A stretch of DNA of 64,000 nt from Mycetocola_A sp015752285 (GTDB lineage: Bacteria > Actinomycetota > Actinomycetes > Actinomycetales > Microbacteriaceae), in NCBI RefSeq assembly GCF_015752285.1, contig NZ_JADOUY010000001.1, positions 310,001-374,000 of the forward strand, written 5' to 3'. Below the pieces are notes generated by a model, which was not told where the DNA came from, searched no databases, and was given only the letters and a program-made list of their open reading frames with translations. A program made the position numbers and the translations under genes. Positions 1 to 8,727 of this stretch are shown one piece after another (the stretch's first letter is position 1; every line of letters begins with the position of its first letter).

Positions 1-265
1 AGGCGACGGAAACGCCGAAGTCTCCGGCAAAGACCTTGCCGAGGTAGTCGAAATACTGTTCCCAGATCGGAGCCGAGCTGTTCGTGCCGAGCAGCAATTC
101 GATGGCGCTGCGGGCTTCGGGCGAGACCGGGCCCTTCTGCGCGAGCTTCGAGAGCATCATGTCCACCGGGTTTCCCGGCATCCATCGGGGAAGGAAGAAG
201 TTCAGGGTGAGCGCAGCCCACAGGGCGACCACGTAGAACGCAACCTTTTGAAGGAGAAATCTCAC
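1..265 (-). CDS. ABC transporter permease, DppB/OppB type (partial, N-terminus only)
   Basis: The first 88 codons of a gene running off the left edge. It begins with GTG and an N-terminal membrane segment (LLQKVAFYVVALWAALTLNFF), followed by the RWMPGNPVD signature seen near the start of DppB/OppB-family inner-membrane permeases of peptide, opine and nickel importers. The family forms half of the membrane channel of the importer. It lies about 90 bp downstream of the substrate-binding protein gene on the same strand, so the two very probably form one importer operon continuing to the left. The start codon is the only one that fits the family N-terminus. Confidence 0.85.
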   Translation of the reverse strand, partial: MRFLLQKVAFYVVALWAALTLNFFLPRWMPGNPVDMMLSKLAQKGPVSPEARSAIELLLGTNSSAPIWEQYFDYLGKVFAGDFGVSVA

Positions 266-353
266 GGAAGGCAACTCTCTGGTGTGGGCCGGCCGGGCGC
301 ACAGCACCCTGCGGAGGACAGGATCCTGGCACGCCCGGCCGACACGGGTGGGA

Positions 354-2039
354 CTACCTGGCTGCGGTGATCGTCTTCAGGACGATGCCGTTGTCCCAGG
401 ACTTCCATGAAACGGGAAGCGCGTACTTGTCGTCGTTCGACGGCCATCCGGTCGCCCGGTCGGTGTTGAACTCGGTCAGCATCGAGTTGATGTAGATCGG
501 GATGTACGGCATGTCTGTGACGATCTGCTCCTGGATGATCGCGTACTGCTCGGCCTGGACTGCCTCGTCGTTCGTGGCGCGAGCCGTCGCGATGGCGGCG
601 TCGACCGTGTCGTCGGCGTACCTGGCAGCGTTGCCCGCGATCGCGGACTCACCGACCGGGGTGGTGTTGGCCGAGTTGTACCACTTGTCGTACGTGAAGT
701 ACGGGTTGTTCGACGGCTGAAGGCCGATCGAGTCGAGCGACAACTGGTACTGCCCGAGGGTCTGATTGGCGTTCCACTCGTTCCACGACAGCTGCGTGGG
801 CTTGAGCTCGATGCCGACCTCGGCGAGCTGCTGGGTCATCGCGTCGTTGAGCGAGATGAAGTCGCTCCAGCCAGACACCGTCTGGATGGTGAGGCTGAGG
901 CGCTCGCCGTCTTTCTCACGGATGCCGTCGCTGCCTTCGACCCAGCCGGCCTCGTCGAGGATCTCGGCGGCGGTGTCGACGTCGGCGTTGGACGGCACCT
1001 CGACGTTCGCCTCGTCTGCGATCCATTTCTTGTCACGCTCGGGCAGGATGATCGTCGGGGACGCGGTTTCGGCGAAGCCGCCGCCGGCGAGGGTGTTGAG
1101 CTGCTCGCGATCGATGCCGTGGTAGATCGCCTGGCGCACAGCCGGGTCGGTCTGCGGGCCGGTGCAGCCCAGCTCAGCGTTCGAACAGGTGAAGATCGAC
1201 GCCGTCATGGCGGGCGTGTTCACGTAGGTGAGGTTCTGGTTGTCCTTGAGGATCTGGTCGAGACCGGGGAGGAACGAGCTCATCCAGTCGACCTGACCGG
1301 CGAGCAGGGCCGCACTCGCGGCATCCGCCGTTTCGAGCGAGATGTACCTGACCTCGTCGATCGCCGGTTTGCCCTCTTCCCAGTAGTCGGTGTTCTTCTC
1401 GAGCACGTAGCTCTGGGCGTTGAAATCCTTGACCTTGAATGGGCCGGTGCCGACGGGGTTGCTGTTGACGTCGGTGACCGGGTCGCTGACCTCGGCCCAG
1501 ATGTGCTCGGGCACGATGCCGCGGTTGCCGAGAACGCTCGGCTCCTGCATGAACGACGGCTCGGTGAAGCTAAGGACGACGGTGTTCTCGTCTGTGGCCT
1601 CAGCGGTGGCCGAGAGGCCCGTGGTGTTCAGCTCGGGGGTTTCGTTGACGAGGTTGAAGGTGAAGGCGACGTCCTCCGCACTGAAGTCTTCGCCGTCGGT
1701 CCATTTCACACCCTCGCGAGTGGTGATGGTGAGAGCGGTGCCGTCTTCGTTCCACTCGAATGCCGTCGCGAGCTGGGGAACCGGATCCTGGTCGGCGGCG
1801 GCGTTGTACCAGTACAGCGGCTCGAAGATGACGCCGAGGGTGGGCTGGAGGGCGGTGGACGAGAAGGGGTTGAAGTTCTCCGTGATGGTGCCGGTGGCGC
1901 CATTGAAGACGGTGATGCTGGAGGTGTCACTCGTGGGAGTCGAGCTGGCACTGCAGCCGGTGAGTGTCAGCGCCGCAGCGGCCGCGAGTGCGGTGACCGT
2001 CAGGCCTACCCGCCTCGTGCCGTGTGATTTCAGGGACAT
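354..2039 (-). CDS. Extracellular solute-binding protein, family 5 (peptide/opine/oligosaccharide type lipoprotein)
   Basis: Lipoprotein that captures substrate outside the membrane and delivers it to the DppB-type permease encoded just downstream. About 561 residues, normal for SBP family 5. A basic N-terminus and hydrophobic stretch end in a lipobox (LTLTGC, Cys about residue 29). The mature protein carries family-5 hallmarks (NFNPFSS..., PEHIW, VGTGPFKVKDF). The ATG at 2039 was chosen because it has an AAAGG ribosome-binding site and directly precedes the signal peptide; two upstream ATGs would add an implausible leader. The substrate is not determined; neighbouring kinase, isomerase and ROK genes suggest a sugar or muropeptide-type ligand rather than a plain peptide. 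Confidence 0.9.
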   Translation of the reverse strand: MSLKSHGTRRVGLTVTALAAAAALTLTGCSASSTPTSDTSSITVFNGATGTITENFNPFSSTALQPTLGVIFEPLYWYNAAADQDPVPQLATAFEWNEDGTALTITTREGVKWTDGEDFSAEDVAFTFNLVNETPELNTTGLSATAEATDENTVVLSFTEPSFMQEPSVLGNRGIVPEHIWAEVSDPVTDVNSNPVGTGPFKVKDFNAQSYVLEKNTDYWEEGKPAIDEVRYISLETADAASAALLAGQVDWMSSFLPGLDQILKDNQNLTYVNTPAMTASIFTCSNAELGCTGPQTDPAVRQAIYHGIDREQLNTLAGGGFAETASPTIILPERDKKWIADEANVEVPSNADVDTAAEILDEAGWVEGSDGIREKDGERLSLTIQTVSGWSDFISLNDAMTQQLAEVGIELKPTQLSWNEWNANQTLGQYQLSLDSIGLQPSNNPYFTYDKWYNSANTTPVGESAIAGNAARYADDTVDAAIATARATNDEAVQAEQYAIIQEQIVTDMPYIPIYINSMLTEFNTDRATGWPSNDDKYALPVSWKSWDNGIVLKTITAAR

Positions 2040-2142
2040 CGTTGGACCTTTCATCAGTGAAATGCCACCGGAGTGGCGGGGGTCACGGGCAGTACTCAAC
2101 CGCTGTCTGCTGCGCGGGATGCGAGAACGAAGAACCGTTGGA

Positions 2143-2185
2143 TACTTTCTTAGGCCACTTTATTATGTAAGTCAAGTAATTGATG
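2143..2185. promoter_or_regulatory. Putative ROK-repressor operator in front of the SBP gene
   Basis: An AT-rich island in GC-rich DNA containing ACTTTCTT, then ACTTTAT, then GTCAAGTAAT. The same order of blocks with near-identical spacing occurs at 4425-4462 in front of the ROK gene, and the AAGTAA core recurs at 2440-2449. Shared sites before the transporter, catabolic and repressor genes are what a local ROK regulon should look like. Binding itself is inferred. Confidence 0.5.
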
Positions 2186-2429
2186 GAGGTCGCCGAGGCG
2201 ATGGCGACGGCTGGTCCTAGGACCGACAGACGAGGGGTCAGCCGCGGCACCCGTGGCTGAGGAAGGCCGCGCGGACGTGCCGGCCGGATCGTGCGGATCG
2301 CCGAGGAGTGGGTCGCCTCATGGTCGACAGCGGCACTCACACCGTGGGAGCGTAGACACAGGCACGGACGGCGGCAGTCGGGGAGCGGTGGCATCCTTTT
2401 CGTCGGCTTCGCCGGCGTGGTACTAGTAT

Positions 2430-2452
2430 CTTAGGTGAGTTAAGTAAGTGCA
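2430..2452. promoter_or_regulatory. Putative ROK-repressor operator in front of the isomerase/oxidoreductase genes
   Basis: CTTAGGTGAGTTAAGTAAGT lies about 27 bp upstream of the isomerase start. It shares CTTAGG with the site at 2143-2185 and AAGTAAGT with the site before the ROK gene. An operator role is inferred from this sharing. Confidence 0.45.
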
Positions 2453-2478
2453 CGACAATTCGAAGGATGATGGAGTCC

Positions 2479-3234
2479 ATGGCTGAATTTCCGAACCCCT
2501 CCCTGCAGCTCTACACACTGCGGGATGCTCTCGAAGCCGATTTCGCCGGCACCATGCGGCGGGTCGCCGACATCGGTTACCGCCAGGTCGAACCGTTCAA
2601 CTTCGTCGCGAAAGCCGACGAACTCGAGGCGGCATTCGCTGAGACCGGCCTCGTCGCGCCGTCCACCCACGTCGGCCTCCTCTCGGTGCCCGACCAGCGC
2701 GCCGTGTTCGAAACGGCCGTGCGCCTCGGCATCGGCATCGTGATCGACCCGCACGTCGACCGCGCCAGGTGGACGACCGCAGATGACATCGCTGCAACGG
2801 CGGACAAGCTCAACGCCGCGGCCAAGCTCGCCGCCGAGTTCGGGCTCACCGTCGGCTACCACAACCACCACTTCGAGCTGGAGAACCGCATCGACGGCCG
2901 GCCCGCTCTCGAGGTCCTCGTCGATGGACTCGACCCCGCCGTCGTGCTCGAGGTCGACACCTACTGGGCCCAGGCCGGAGGAGTCGACCCCGTCGAACTG
3001 CTCCGTCGTCTCGACCGCAGGGTCGTCGCGATCCACATCAAGGACGGCGACGGAAGCCTCGACACCAAGAAGCAGGTCGCGGTCGGCTCTGGATCCCTGC
3101 CGATCTGGTCGATCATCGACGCCGTCCCCGATCTGAAGATCGGTGTCGTCGAACTCGACGACTTCGATGGCGATGTCTTCGAGGCCGTCGAAGACAGTTA
3201 CAGCTACCTCACCACTGGAGAGGCGACGGCATGA
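2479..3234 (+). CDS. Sugar phosphate isomerase/epimerase family protein (AP endonuclease 2-like TIM barrel)
   Basis: A 251-residue TIM-barrel protein of the xylose isomerase-like family, which interconverts sugars or sugar derivatives using a divalent metal. Seen directly: NPSLQLYTLRD at the N-terminus, GYHNHHFE (the typical metal-site His pair), VLEVDTYWAQAGG and HIKDGDG. Three closely spaced ATGs (2467, 2470, 2479) are possible; 2479 is preferred because GGAG precedes it and homologues start just before the first strand. Its stop overlaps the start of the next gene by ATGA, so the two are translationally coupled. The exact substrate is unknown. Confidence 0.85.
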   Translation: MAEFPNPSLQLYTLRDALEADFAGTMRRVADIGYRQVEPFNFVAKADELEAAFAETGLVAPSTHVGLLSVPDQRAVFETAVRLGIGIVIDPHVDRARWTTADDIAATADKLNAAAKLAAEFGLTVGYHNHHFELENRIDGRPALEVLVDGLDPAVVLEVDTYWAQAGGVDPVELLRRLDRRVVAIHIKDGDGSLDTKKQVAVGSGSLPIWSIIDAVPDLKIGVVELDDFDGDVFEAVEDSYSYLTTGEATA

Positions 3235-4337
3235 GCGGCAGCGGACCCGTCGGCGTCGGCATCATCGGTGCCGGTGTCATCAGCGAGACCTATCTCGAGA
3301 ACCTCACAACGTTCCCGGATGTCGTCGTCCACGCGGTCGGCGACCTCTTCGAGGATTCGGCGTCCAGACGTGCCGCACAGTTCGGCATCGAGTCGAGCGG
3401 CGGAGTCGATGCCGTGCTCAGCCATCCTGACGTCGAGATCGTCGTCAACCTGACCATCCCGACCGCGCACGTGCCGATCGCCCTCGATGCGGTGGCCGCA
3501 GGTAAGCACGTCGTGAGCGAGAAACCCTTCTCGCTCGATCGCGAGAGCGGCCAGCGACTTCTCGCCGCGGCAGCGGATGCCGGCGTGCGCGTCGGCTGCG
3601 CGCCTGACACCTTCCTCGGTGCCGGTCTGCAGGCCGCGTTCCGGGCGATCGAGGAGGGGCAGATCGGCACACCGCTGACCGCGCTCACCCTCATGCAGTC
3701 TCCCGGCCCCGAGTCGTGGCATCCGAACCCCGCCTTCCTCTTCCAGGAGGGCGCTGGTCCGCTGTTCGACATCGGCCCGTACTACCTCACGGCACTCGTG
3801 CAGGCGTTCGGTTCGATCGCGCGGGTCGCGGCATCCGGGTCCACCGCCCGCGCTCAACGCACGATCGGATCGGGACCGAAAGCCGGCGAGACGTTCGACG
3901 TCACCGTGCCGTCGCACGTCGGAGCACTGCTGCAGTTCGCGTCGGGCGGATCCGGCCAGAGCATCTGGAGCTTCGACTCCGCGCTGACCCGTCACGGCTT
4001 CGTCGAGATCGCCGGAACGGAGGGCACGCTCGTGCTCCCCGACCCGAACAACTTCGACGGCGACCTGGTCATCCACCGCAGGGGCGGCGAGGGTTCCGAG
4101 GTCCTCGCGTCCACCGTCGCGTCATCGACCCGTGGCACCGGAGTTCTCGATCTCGCGAGGGCCATCCGCGAAGATCGGCCGCACCGCGCGTCTGGCGAGC
4201 TCGCCTACCACGTCGTCGACACCATGGTCTCGATCGCCGAGTCGGCCGAGTCCGGCGAGTTCGTGACGATCGGGAGCACGGCGCCGTCGGTGTCACCGCT
4301 TCCCGCTGACTGGGACCCCAGGGCCGCGACTCTCTAG
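3231..4337 (+). CDS. Gfo/Idh/MocA family NAD(P)-dependent oxidoreductase
   Basis: A 368-residue cytoplasmic dehydrogenase of sugar or inositol-type substrates. The Rossmann motif GIIGAGVISETYL lies at the N-terminus and the family EKPFS signature at about residues 94-98, with the C-terminal sheet domain following. It overlaps the upstream isomerase gene by four bases, a pairing often seen in operons that oxidise and epimerise a sugar. After the stop there is a short GC-rich gap and then the ROK gene with its own AT-rich promoter region. Confidence 0.9.
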   Translation: MSGSGPVGVGIIGAGVISETYLENLTTFPDVVVHAVGDLFEDSASRRAAQFGIESSGGVDAVLSHPDVEIVVNLTIPTAHVPIALDAVAAGKHVVSEKPFSLDRESGQRLLAAAADAGVRVGCAPDTFLGAGLQAAFRAIEEGQIGTPLTALTLMQSPGPESWHPNPAFLFQEGAGPLFDIGPYYLTALVQAFGSIARVAASGSTARAQRTIGSGPKAGETFDVTVPSHVGALLQFASGGSGQSIWSFDSALTRHGFVEIAGTEGTLVLPDPNNFDGDLVIHRRGGEGSEVLASTVASSTRGTGVLDLARAIREDRPHRASGELAYHVVDTMVSIAESAESGEFVTIGSTAPSVSPLPADWDPRAATL

Positions 4338-4424
4338 AACGGTCGACATCTACCGCTGAATCCGGCTCCTCGCGGCGCCGGATTCGGCGGTAGAATTCGG
4401 TTTCACTACCCTTAAGTCCGCACC

Positions 4425-4462
4425 ACTTTCTTTATCGACTTTATAAAGCAAAGTAAGTTAGC
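4425..4462. promoter_or_regulatory. Promoter/putative operator of the ROK repressor gene
   Basis: An AT-rich segment ending directly at the ROK start codon. It contains ACTTTCTT, ACTTTATA and AAAGTAAGTTAG, matching the block order of the site at 2143-2185. Its position against the start codon fits autoregulation. No good Shine-Dalgarno is present, so a very short or absent leader is possible. Confidence 0.5.
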
Positions 4463-5686
4463 ATGGGCGATGTGACCGAAAAACCCCGCCGTCGAGCGTC
4501 GTCCAAAGGAAAGACGCTCGATCTCATCCGCTCAGCCGGACCGATCAGCCGTGTCGAACTGGCCGAGCTCACCGGGCTGACCCAGGCGACCATCTCCACC
4601 GTCGTGCGCGAGTTGCTCGCCGACGGCGTGATCAGCGAGACCGGGCGCGGCGAATCCACCGGCGGCAAGCCCCGGATGCGTCTCGAGATCAATCCGGCAT
4701 CGCGGCTCGCGCTCGGCGTGCACGTGGGGCAGGACTACATCACCTACGTCGTGGCCGACCTCAGCGGCACCGTGGTCGGCCGCACGCGTGTCGACGGCCC
4801 AGGCGACGCTTCACCCGTCGCGGTCGTCTCTCGCATGACCGATGACATCGAATCCCTCATCGTCGGACTCGACCTCGACCGCTCATCCATCGTCGGAATG
4901 GGGCTGGCCATCCCCGGCCCGGTCGACCGTGAGAACGGCACAGTGCGCGGCGTGCCCTCGCTCGCCGGCTGGAGCGACTTCCCGATCCGCAAGGCTCTGG
5001 CGACGACGACCGGGCTCCAGTGCGAGTTCGACAACGACGCGACGGCAGCAGCGATCGGCGAGTACTGGCTCGGCGCGACCGAGGGCTATGGCAGTTACGC
5101 CTCGGTGTACATGGGGTCGGGAATCGGCTCTGGAATCGTCATCGATGGCACCATCTATCACGGCGTCTCCTCCAACGTCGGCGAGATCGGCCACATCAGC
5201 GTCGACGCGAATGGACTTGTCTGCCCGTGCGGCAACATCGGCTGCCTCGAACTGTATGCCGGCCCACGGGCGATCGTCGAGAAGGCGCGGGATGCCGTCG
5301 CGAACGGCACGCTCGATCTCCCGCTCACCGGGCGGATCTCAGTCGACTTCGCCGCCATCGGCAGCGCAGCGGCCAGGGGCGATGCAGCCGCGCGTGCGCT
5401 GATCGAGGAGTCGGCAGACTACCTGGCGGTCGCGCTGGTCTCGATGGTGAACCTTCTCGACCTGCAGCTCATCGTCCTGGCAGGGAGCGCCTTCTCCACG
5501 GCCGGGTCGATCTATGTCCAGACCATCGCCCGCGTCCTGTCTGAACGGGCTCTCGCCCGCGGCATCCACGGCGTCGAGGTGCGGATGTCAGTGAACGGCA
5601 ACGACGCGGCCGCCCTCGGCGCTGCGACGCTCATGCTGCAGGACCGCCTCTCCCCCCGCTCACTGCGCTCGGTCACGTTCGCCTGA
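4463..5686 (+). CDS. ROK family transcriptional repressor
   Basis: A 407-residue regulator with an N-terminal winged helix-turn-helix (about residues 18-62, ISRVELAELTGLTQATIS) fused to a ROK sugar-kinase-like domain. The ROK zinc motif is visible: EIGH at about 241-244 followed by CPCGNIGC at about 254-261. Family members (NagC/XylR type) bind an amino sugar or sugar and release the operator. It sits between the catabolic genes and a BadF-type kinase and shares an AT-rich motif with the promoters to its left, so it is the likely local regulator. Confidence 0.92.
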   Translation: MGDVTEKPRRRASSKGKTLDLIRSAGPISRVELAELTGLTQATISTVVRELLADGVISETGRGESTGGKPRMRLEINPASRLALGVHVGQDYITYVVADLSGTVVGRTRVDGPGDASPVAVVSRMTDDIESLIVGLDLDRSSIVGMGLAIPGPVDRENGTVRGVPSLAGWSDFPIRKALATTTGLQCEFDNDATAAAIGEYWLGATEGYGSYASVYMGSGIGSGIVIDGTIYHGVSSNVGEIGHISVDANGLVCPCGNIGCLELYAGPRAIVEKARDAVANGTLDLPLTGRISVDFAAIGSAAARGDAAARALIEESADYLAVALVSMVNLLDLQLIVLAGSAFSTAGSIYVQTIARVLSERALARGIHGVEVRMSVNGNDAAALGAATLMLQDRLSPRSLRSVTFA

Positions 5687-5702
5687 TCTCCCCGGAATCG
5701 TC

Positions 5703-6656
5703 ATGACACCTCCCACCCTTCGCCTGTCCATCGACGGTGGTCAGACCGGCACCCGGCTGCGTCTCTCAGACGCCGGCGGCGTGCTCACCGAGGTCGAAGG
5801 GCCGGGCGTTCTCACCGATCGTCCCGTCGTCGACCAGATCGCCGACCTCGCTGTCGGCCTCTCCACGTCGACCGGCCATCGCATCGATGAACTCGCGGTC
5901 GGTACATCGGGGCTCACCCCTGCCGCCGCAAACCCGAGCGGCCTGCTCCAGGCGACCCAACATCTCGGAGTACGCCGCGTGGCTCTGGCCCACGACTCGA
6001 TCACGGGCTATCTGGCCGCGAACGGCACAGCGCCAGGCGTGATGCTCGCGGTCGGAACCGGCGTCGTCGTCCTCGCTCTCTCCGAGACGGCGGTCGCCAA
6101 GGTGGACGGCTGGGGATTCCTGCTCGGTGACGCCGGCAGCGGGTACTGGGTGGGTCGCGCCGGGCTGGATGCCGCGCTGCGCGCCTTCGACGGACGGGCA
6201 CCCCACACGACACTCGAGGCGACAGCAGTCGAGCTGTTCGGGCCGCTCGACGAGGTGTACATGGTGGTGCAGGCCGATCCCAAGCGGGTCTCCCGCATCG
6301 CCTCGTTCTGCCGCCCGGTCGTCGATGCGGCAACGGCGGGTGACGAGACAGCGCGAGCGATCGTCGCCGCCGCCGCCGCTGAGCTCGCGCATTCGGCGAC
6401 GAGTGCACTCCGCCGGGTGGGCTGGCAGCCCGGCGCGTACGCCAGGGTCGGTGCCGTCGGCGCGCTCGCCACGCACTCGGTGACGATGCGGGATGCCCTC
6501 GCGGCCGCGCTGGCCGAGCACGCCCCTGGCGCCAGCCTCGAACACCCGCTCGGTCTGCCGCTCGATGGAGTCCAGGCGCTTCTCGACGTCGCAGACGGCC
6601 ATCCGCTCCGGAGCTTCATTCACACCGCCGGGCTCCCGGCGTTGGCATCGCAGTAA
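5703..6656 (+). CDS. BadF/BadG/BcrA/BcrD-type kinase, N-acetylglucosamine kinase-like
   Basis: A 317-residue ASKHA-fold ATPase that transfers phosphate from ATP to an amino sugar in the cytoplasm. Motifs: LSIDGGQTGTRLRL (phosphate 1) at the N-terminus, AVGTGVVVLAL and GWGFLLGDAGSGYWVGR (typical of the GlcNAc/MurNAc kinase branch). It begins 16 bp after the ROK gene, so it is co-transcribed. Together with murQ at 8728-9660 it could feed MurNAc or GlcNAc into metabolism, but the sugar specificity is inferred, not shown. Confidence 0.85.
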   Translation: MTPPTLRLSIDGGQTGTRLRLSDAGGVLTEVEGPGVLTDRPVVDQIADLAVGLSTSTGHRIDELAVGTSGLTPAAANPSGLLQATQHLGVRRVALAHDSITGYLAANGTAPGVMLAVGTGVVVLALSETAVAKVDGWGFLLGDAGSGYWVGRAGLDAALRAFDGRAPHTTLEATAVELFGPLDEVYMVVQADPKRVSRIASFCRPVVDAATAGDETARAIVAAAAAELAHSATSALRRVGWQPGAYARVGAVGALATHSVTMRDALAAALAEHAPGASLEHPLGLPLDGVQALLDVADGHPLRSFIHTAGLPALASQ

Positions 6657-6722
6657 GGTCCGTTTCTCGACGGACGCCGCGGCGGGCTCGTGTGGGATGC
6701 CCCCGAGTGGTAAGCATGAGTC

Positions 6723-7301
6723 ATGACGCCGAACCTGACGATCACCGGGGATAATGCCGCCGACGAGTTGCTCTCGACAGACCCGCTCGCGCTGCTCATC
6801 GGGATGCTGCTCGATCAGCAGGTTCCGATGGAATCCGCGTTCGCCGGGCCGTCGAAAATCCGCGACCGCCTCGGCGCGTTCACGGCCGAGGCGATCGCCG
6901 GCACCGACCCCGAGACGTTCGTCGAACTCTGCAGGACCCCTCCAGCTGTGCACCGCTACCCCGGAAACATGGCCGCACGGATCCAGGCGCTGTGCCACGC
7001 CCTTGTCGATGACTGGGGCGGAGAGGCATCCGCTCTCTGGACTCGGGGAGACCCGGATGGCGCCGAGGTCTACCGTCGGCTGAAGGCCCTCCCGGGCTTC
7101 GGCGACCAGAAAGCGCGGATCTTCGTCGCACTGCTCGGCAAACAGTACGGCTTCACCGGCACCGGCTGGCGGGACGCGGCCGGAGCGTATGGCGAGGACG
7201 GCAGCCACCGGTCGGTCGCAGACATCGTCGACGCCGATTCGCTGACGAGAGTGCGCGAGACCAAACGTGCGGCAAAAGCCGCCGCAAAGAAGACGGGCTG
7301 A
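6723..7301 (+). CDS. HhH-GPD-type base-excision DNA repair protein
   Basis: A 192-residue protein with a helix-hairpin-helix segment (LKALPGFGDQKARIFVALL, about residues 119-137) of the HhH-GPD glycosylase fold. The N-terminal part (PLALLIGMLLDQQVPMESAF) is characteristic of a short actinobacterial family annotated as HhH-GPD base excision repair proteins. The C-terminus is Lys/Ala-rich, possibly for DNA contact. No FeS cluster cysteines are seen. The substrate lesion is unknown. Confidence 0.85.
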   Translation: MTPNLTITGDNAADELLSTDPLALLIGMLLDQQVPMESAFAGPSKIRDRLGAFTAEAIAGTDPETFVELCRTPPAVHRYPGNMAARIQALCHALVDDWGGEASALWTRGDPDGAEVYRRLKALPGFGDQKARIFVALLGKQYGFTGTGWRDAAGAYGEDGSHRSVADIVDADSLTRVRETKRAAKAAAKKTG

Positions 7302-7324
7302 ACCCCGGCGAAAGCGAGGACCCC

Positions 7325-8170
7325 ATGGCGACAAGGATGCTGGTCGGTGTCAAAAATCTCGACACGAGCAGGGCGGCGGTGCGATGGGCGGCGTCACGCG
7401 CGAGTTCTCGCGGACTCGGGCTTCACCTCGTTCACGTCGTCGACGCCGGGATGCGGCGAGCAGGGAGCGCAGGACTGCTCGAGGCGGCCCGGGCAGACGT
7501 CGACGCCATGCTCTCCGCTGCAGCCGACCTGGCCAGGGAGGGTTCACCGGGATCCGATGTGACGACGAGCGTGCAGGAGGGCGATCCGCTCAACGAGCTC
7601 GTGCGGCTGTCGCAGGATGCCGAGATGGTCGTCGTCGGCAGCGACTCCGACGGAGACGACGGGTCGCGCAGGCACGGTACCCGCGGTTTCCGGATTGCAG
7701 CGGCAAGCACCACCCCGGTCGCCGTGATCCCGAACGTGAGTCTCGTCGGTCGCCACGGCGTCGTCGTCGGTGTCGACGGCTCGCCGACGTCGGAACATGC
7801 CCTCGCATTCGCGGTGGACGAAGCGGACCGGCTGGGTGAGGCGCTCGTCGCCGTGAATGCCTGGCCGAACCCGGTCGTCTACGGGTACGACCTGGCTTTC
7901 CCCGTCGAATACGTCGAGGACCTCACCGAGATCGGGAACGAGACGCTGACCCGCGCCCTCGAGGGCGTGATGGGTGGGCATCCGAGCGTGCGGGTTCGTC
8001 GTGTCGTCGCCGAGGGAGACCCGACGTCCGTTCTGACCGAGGAGGCGTCGACAGCGTCTCTCGTCGTCGTCGGAAGCCACGGCCGTGGTGCTGTCGCCCG
8101 GTTCCTGCTCGGATCGGTCAGCCACGGAGTGCTCGCGCGGCTGGCAGCGCCGACAGTGATCGTGCGCTGA
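7325..8170 (+). CDS. Universal stress protein with two UspA domains
   Basis: A 281-residue tandem UspA protein (domains about 3-137 and 144-281). The second domain keeps the ATP-binding signature GSHGRG followed by LLGSVSHGVLARLAAPTVIV. The first copy has a degenerate motif (GSDSDGDDGSR...), so probably only one half binds nucleotide well. Such proteins are cytoplasmic and accumulate under starvation or redox stress. It starts 23 bp after the HhH-GPD gene, possibly as part of the same transcript. Confidence 0.92.
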   Translation: MATRMLVGVKNLDTSRAAVRWAASRASSRGLGLHLVHVVDAGMRRAGSAGLLEAARADVDAMLSAAADLAREGSPGSDVTTSVQEGDPLNELVRLSQDAEMVVVGSDSDGDDGSRRHGTRGFRIAAASTTPVAVIPNVSLVGRHGVVVGVDGSPTSEHALAFAVDEADRLGEALVAVNAWPNPVVYGYDLAFPVEYVEDLTEIGNETLTRALEGVMGGHPSVRVRRVVAEGDPTSVLTEEASTASLVVVGSHGRGAVARFLLGSVSHGVLARLAAPTVIVR

Positions 8171-8194
8171 GTCGCCCCGGCACGAGGTCGCCGG

Positions 8195-8680
8195 TCAGCC
8201 CGGCCGCCGCTCAGACCCGTCGCCGCGAAAGAACTCGGTGAGCAGGGCTGAGCAGGCGTCGGCATCGACGCCTGGCACGACCTCCACCCGATGGTTGAGG
8301 CGACGGTCGCGCAGCACGTCGTAGACGCTGCCCGCTGCCCCGGCCTTGTCATCCCACGCACCGAAGACCACACGAGGAATCCGGGCGGCGAGAATCGCGC
8401 CAGCACACATCACGCACGGTTCGAGGGTGACGTAGAGCGTGACATCCGTCAGGTGCCAGTCGCCTGATGCTGTCGCCGCAGCGCGGATCGCCTCCAACTC
8501 GGCGTGAGCGGTGGGATCCTGACGGGCTTCCCGCTCGTTGCGACCGGCGCCGAGTATTCGGCCGTCTGCGGTGACGATCACGGCGCCGACAGGTACGTCG
8601 GCCGTGGTCAGGGCGGAGCGGGCCTCGTCGAGGGCACGACGCATCCACTCCTGGTCGACCGGGTCGACGGGTAACGGCAT
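8195..8680 (-). CDS. tadA: tRNA-specific adenosine deaminase TadA (nucleoside deaminase)
   Basis: A 161-residue zinc deaminase that converts A34 to inosine in tRNA-Arg(ACG). The catalytic set is complete: HAE (His59, Glu61) and PCVMC (Cys89, Cys92), with the VPVGAVIV and PRVVFGAWDDKAGAAGS segments of TadA. Its only expected tRNA substrate, tRNA-Arg with an ACG anticodon, is encoded in this same window at 37669-37741. It is downstream of murQ on the same strand with a 47 bp gap. Confidence 0.9.
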   Translation of the reverse strand: MPLPVDPVDQEWMRRALDEARSALTTADVPVGAVIVTADGRILGAGRNEREARQDPTAHAELEAIRAAATASGDWHLTDVTLYVTLEPCVMCAGAILAARIPRVVFGAWDDKAGAAGSVYDVLRDRRLNHRVEVVPGVDADACSALLTEFFRGDGSERRPG

Positions 8681-8727
8681 CCGGGCCTCCTGTCTTGCCG
8701 AGAAGCCTATTCGAGGGTCGCCACTCC

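Larger units (their letters stand above)
2040..2478. other. Divergent intergenic control region
   Basis: About 440 bp separate the SBP gene (leftward) from the isomerase gene (rightward). I see no credible gene here. The two ends, next to each gene, hold AT-rich segments with a shared AAGTAA motif that recurs before the ROK repressor gene (listed separately). The middle is ordinary GC-rich sequence. Confidence 0.6.
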
